DNA of 64,000 nt from Cyanobacteria bacterium FACHB-63 (GTDB taxonomy: Bacteria; Cyanobacteriota; Cyanobacteriia; Leptolyngbyales; Leptolyngbyaceae). Under the pieces are notes generated by a model. It was not told the origin of the DNA. It made no database searches and worked only from the letters and a program-made list of their open reading frames with translations. The translations under genes were made by a program, and so were the position numbers. Positions 61,435-64,000 of this stretch are shown here, in pieces. The stretch spans positions 310,001 to 374,000 of the forward strand of contig JACJNX010000061.1 of NCBI GenBank assembly GCA_014695255.1, read 5' to 3'. Every line of letters starts with the position of its first letter. The stretch's first letter is position 1.

Positions 61435-62111
61435 TGACGGTTATCTTGACGAATGATGATGGCATTGATGCACCGGGGATTCGGGCATTGTTAAGTGCGG
61501 TGAATGGAGCCGGAGTGTTGGTTGCACCGAGCAGTCACTATTCCGGCTGTGGTCATCAAGTGACCACGACTCAACCGATTCGAGTGGAGAAACGCAACGA
61601 TTGGGAATATGCGATCGCGGGCACTCCAGCTGATTGTAGTCGTATTGCTCTAAAGTATCTTTTTCCTGATACAAAACTGGTTTTATCTGGCATTAACTCA
61701 GGTGGAAATATGGGCGTTGATGTTTATATTTCTGGAACGGTTGCAGCCGTTCGAGAAGCGGCATTTCATCGCATTCCAGGGATTGCCATTTCGCAATATA
61801 AGAAAGGGAAGATTCCGGTCGATTGGACTCGATCGGCTAATCTAGCCGCGAAAGTTTTGCAGGAATTGAGCGATCGTCCCTGTGAAGCGGGATTCTACTG
61901 GAATGTGAATCTTCCGTATGTCGAACCGAATGCGCCTGATCCAGAAATTGTCTTTTGCGAACCCTGCACACAACCGCTTCCGAGCGATTTTCGTATCGAG
62001 GGCAGTGAGTTTTACTACTGTGGTAACTATGGGGCGCGAAAGCGCGATCGTGGTTCTGATGTAGATGTTTGCTTGTCAGGTCAGATTGCGATTACACAGT
62101 TAAAGGTTTGA
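61434..62111 (+). CDS. surE: 5'/3'-nucleotidase SurE
   Basis: Metal-dependent nucleotidase removing phosphate from nucleoside 5'- and 3'-monophosphates. 225 aa. MTVILTNDDGIDAPGIRAL holds the metal-binding Asp8-Asp9, VLVAPSSHYSGCGH the Ser, LVLSGINSGGNMGVDVYISGTVAAVREA the Asn and catalytic loop. It starts one base inside the pfkA stop, so the two are translationally coupled. The 3' end overlaps the convergent radical SAM gene by 20 bases. Confidence 0.96.
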   Translation: MTVILTNDDGIDAPGIRALLSAVNGAGVLVAPSSHYSGCGHQVTTTQPIRVEKRNDWEYAIAGTPADCSRIALKYLFPDTKLVLSGINSGGNMGVDVYISGTVAAVREAAFHRIPGIAISQYKKGKIPVDWTRSANLAAKVLQELSDRPCEAGFYWNVNLPYVEPNAPDPEIVFCEPCTQPLPSDFRIEGSEFYYCGNYGARKRDRGSDVDVCLSGQIAITQLKV

Positions 62112-63714
62112 ACTGATCGACTGCAATCGCCAAGTGTTTCTCTAATGTTGTTTGCGGTAATGCCCCTTGTAAATGGCTCCAAGGCAACACGCGATCGAGT
62201 TCCCAACGATCGAACACATAATGATTCAAATCGGGTAACTGTCCTTTCAGTTCCTTAAATGCCCGTCGATAGCTTCCAAGAGAATCTCCATAGTTGCGGA
62301 CGAGTTCCAGAAACTTAGATAGACGGCGATCGCCTCGCGACAAAATTGCTTGGATCACAGACCAGTTATAGCTTTCAGGACGAAAATCAATACCTTGCGA
62401 TCGCAGTTGTTTTTGCAGGAATTGTAAGCGTTTTTCAGATTGCGGATTTACACCAAACCATTGAAACGGGGTGTGTGATTTCGGCACAAAGGTACTGCAT
62501 CCGAGTGTCAGCCGTAAGCCTGGAGCCGCTTTCTTCAGCGATCGCATCATTGCAACGGTTTGCTCTAAGTCTTCTTGTTCTTCTCCCGGAAGTCCGACCA
62601 TGCCGTAAAGCTTCAACGCACTTAACCCGCCTGCTTTGGCATTGATTGCGGCTTGGGTAATTTCATCAGTTGTCAGCTTTTTATTAATAATTTGTCGGAT
62701 GCGATCGCTGCCACTTTCAACGGCGATCGTAATAGACTTCGCATCATGTTTTACCAATGTTTGTGTAAGCTTTTCGGTCACAGTATTAGTTCGTACCGAA
62801 GATAAGCTTAATCGCACTTGATCAAACTGCGGCTGATTGAGATAGTCAAGTAAGCTCTCAAACTCTGGATGCTGTGTCACCGATGCACCTAGTAAGCCTA
62901 ATCGATCGGTGTACTTTAAGCCCTGTTCGATCGCTGGAATCAATGAATCTTCAACATCGGCAATCCGAAACGGTAGAGTAAGATAGCTTGCTAAACAGAA
63001 GCGGCACATCTCCGGACAACTCCGTACCACTTCAACCATAAAGATATTTTCCCAAGCCGCTTTCTCAGTCACAACGGTTGAAGCAGAAAGCGTATTGCCG
63101 CGATAGGTTTGCTTCTGAACTTGAGCGGGAACAGTCGAATCAATTGGAGCAATCGACGCGACTCCACCCTCTGCACTTTCGTAAGTAACTTCATACAAGC
63201 TTGGAACATAGATTCCCGGTACTTGCGCTAGATGCTTTAGTTGTGTGGCGCGATCGGCGTGACGAACTTCTTGATAAGCATTGATAAACGCATCCAGCAG
63301 AATTTCTCCATCTCCAAGCAAGAACACATCAAAGAAATCCGCAAAAGGTTCAGGATTCGCGGTGAGTACCGGGCCACCACCGAAAACGATCGGATGATCA
63401 TCGCTGCGATCGCGACTCCAAATCGGAATATCCAAGGATTCTAACAGTCCCAGAATGTTGACATAATCCAATTCCCAGGACATCGAAAAGCCCAATAGCT
63501 CTGGATTAGACGGCAAAGACTCATGCACATCCGTAAACAATCGCGCCACATCGAGATCCGATCGTGCTGCCAGTGTTGCCCAAACGACTTGATAGCCCAG
63601 TGCCGTAATTCCGACACTGTATTCGTTTGGAAAAGCAAAGATAAGCGGCACTGCGTCTGCGATCAATGTTGCAGGCGTGAACAATAGGCGTTCGGACAAG
63701 AAAGGAAAAGTCAC
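62092..63714 (-). CDS. Radical SAM protein with B12-binding-like N-domain
   Basis: 540-aa radical SAM enzyme. The Cx3Cx2C cluster motif is RSCPEMCRFCLAS; further radical SAM features are TIAVESGSDRIRQIINKKLTTDE and YGMVGLPGEEQEDLEQT. The N-terminal 200 residues look like a B12-binding-type Rossmann domain (YSVGITALGYQVVWATLAAR; GFSMSWELDYVNILGLLE; FGGGPVLTANPEPFADFFDVFLLGDGE). This type is seen in cyanobacteria; the reaction is unknown. GTG 63714 (start MTFPFLSERLLFTPATL) fits conserved sequence; TTG 63816 would overlap the upstream TPR gene. Confidence 0.88.
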   Translation of the reverse strand: MTFPFLSERLLFTPATLIADAVPLIFAFPNEYSVGITALGYQVVWATLAARSDLDVARLFTDVHESLPSNPELLGFSMSWELDYVNILGLLESLDIPIWSRDRSDDHPIVFGGGPVLTANPEPFADFFDVFLLGDGEILLDAFINAYQEVRHADRATQLKHLAQVPGIYVPSLYEVTYESAEGGVASIAPIDSTVPAQVQKQTYRGNTLSASTVVTEKAAWENIFMVEVVRSCPEMCRFCLASYLTLPFRIADVEDSLIPAIEQGLKYTDRLGLLGASVTQHPEFESLLDYLNQPQFDQVRLSLSSVRTNTVTEKLTQTLVKHDAKSITIAVESGSDRIRQIINKKLTTDEITQAAINAKAGGLSALKLYGMVGLPGEEQEDLEQTVAMMRSLKKAAPGLRLTLGCSTFVPKSHTPFQWFGVNPQSEKRLQFLQKQLRSQGIDFRPESYNWSVIQAILSRGDRRLSKFLELVRNYGDSLGSYRRAFKELKGQLPDLNHYVFDRWELDRVLPWSHLQGALPQTTLEKHLAIAVDQFKPLTV

Positions 63715-63788
63715 TGGAAAACGTTCAAACTCAAATAGGTTGCGCTTCTTCAGCCTAGCACTCGAATGTGGATGCCGTGGGCAGAACT

Positions 63789-64000
63789 TTAGCGCGATCG
63801 CTGATATTCCTGCCAAGCCTGTACCAGATTTCCCTGCATCAATCCAGCAACGGCATTCAGGGTATGCAGTTCTTTTAGCTTAGGGTCAAGTGCGATCGCA
63901 GAGTTCAGCGCCTTTTGTGCCGCATGAGGACGAAAATCATACAAATTAACAAAGGCAAGATAAGCATGGGCGATCGGATTTTGCGCATCGAGTTGGGTTA
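63789..64000 (-). CDS. TPR-repeat protein, C-terminal end only
   Basis: The last 70 residues of a minus-strand gene that continues beyond base 64000; stop TAA at 63789-63791. The sequence shows two tetratricopeptide-like helical pairs: NPIAHAYLAFVNLYDFRPHAAQKALNSAIALDPKLKELHTLNAVAGLMQGNLVQAWQEYQ, with the typical Ala/Tyr/Pro spacing (ALDP). A protein-protein scaffold role is expected. 75 bp before the radical SAM start, possibly one transcript. Confidence 0.75.
   Translation of the reverse strand, partial: TQLDAQNPIAHAYLAFVNLYDFRPHAAQKALNSAIALDPKLKELHTLNAVAGLMQGNLVQAWQEYQRSR

Overview
The window is chromosomal DNA of a cyanobacterium, most likely a filamentous Leptolyngbya-like form (the genus is a guess). 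The evidence is a complete kaiA-kaiB-kaiC clock cluster, a high-light-inducible (Hlip) protein, BtpA (photosystem I biogenesis), PAM68 and CGLD27/Ycf36-type proteins, an HPP-family membrane protein, and very frequent copies of the HIP1 octamer GCGATCGC. I see no rRNA, tRNA, CRISPR array, prophage or intact insertion sequence. Mobile or repeat DNA is limited to small palindromic elements.

Layout. 1-5.7 kb: the 5' end of an FGGY sugar kinase (truncated by the window), a 132-bp hairpin element, and a very large CheB-CheR-PAS-histidine kinase-receiver gene broken by one frameshift. 5.9-12.1 kb: a small unknown protein, an aldo/keto reductase, an Hlip gene with a strong terminator, CGLD27, a decayed MazEF-type toxin-antitoxin pair, rsfS-yqeK, a zinc metallopeptidase and a DUF2079 membrane protein. 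12.1-23.8 kb: a large membrane protein with a Pro/Ser/Thr tail, an ABC1/UbiB kinase, a Uma2 nuclease, pdxH, glucokinase, a palindromic repeat, a coiled-coil protein, an MlaF-MlaD lipid-transport pair and an acidic lipoprotein. 23.9-29.9 kb: an HPP protein, mreBCD divergent from ssb, an ECF sigma/anti-sigma/Spy-like operon and a Phd-YoeB toxin-antitoxin operon with a recognisable operator. 30-37 kb: an SDR translationally coupled to sucC, then sucD, DUF4383, a PfkB/HldE-like kinase and an MscS channel. 37-46 kb: DAHP synthase, PAM68, rpsO, a GH13 amylase, and an RND efflux adaptor plus pump. 46-54 kb: btpA, a creatininase-family hydrolase, a hybrid histidine kinase with three receiver-like domains (two lacking the phosphoacceptor Asp), and kaiABC. 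54-64 kb: rpsB-tsf, a small membrane protein, an OmpR-type regulator, a membrane-anchored GTPase, era, pfkA-surE, a radical SAM protein and the 3' end of a TPR gene.

How genes work together. The clearest units are kaiABC (circadian oscillator) with a divergent multi-domain kinase that may be an input or output partner; mreBCD (cell shape); sigma/anti-sigma/Spy (likely envelope or metal stress); rpsO-PAM68 and rpsB-tsf (translation and photosystem assembly); sucC/sucD, glk and pfkA (central carbon); and the two-component efflux pump. No wholly new system is evident. The best leads are the clock-linked kinase with degenerate receivers, the non-canonical SucCD active-site loops, the frameshifted CheB-CheR kinase, and the small palindromic elements.
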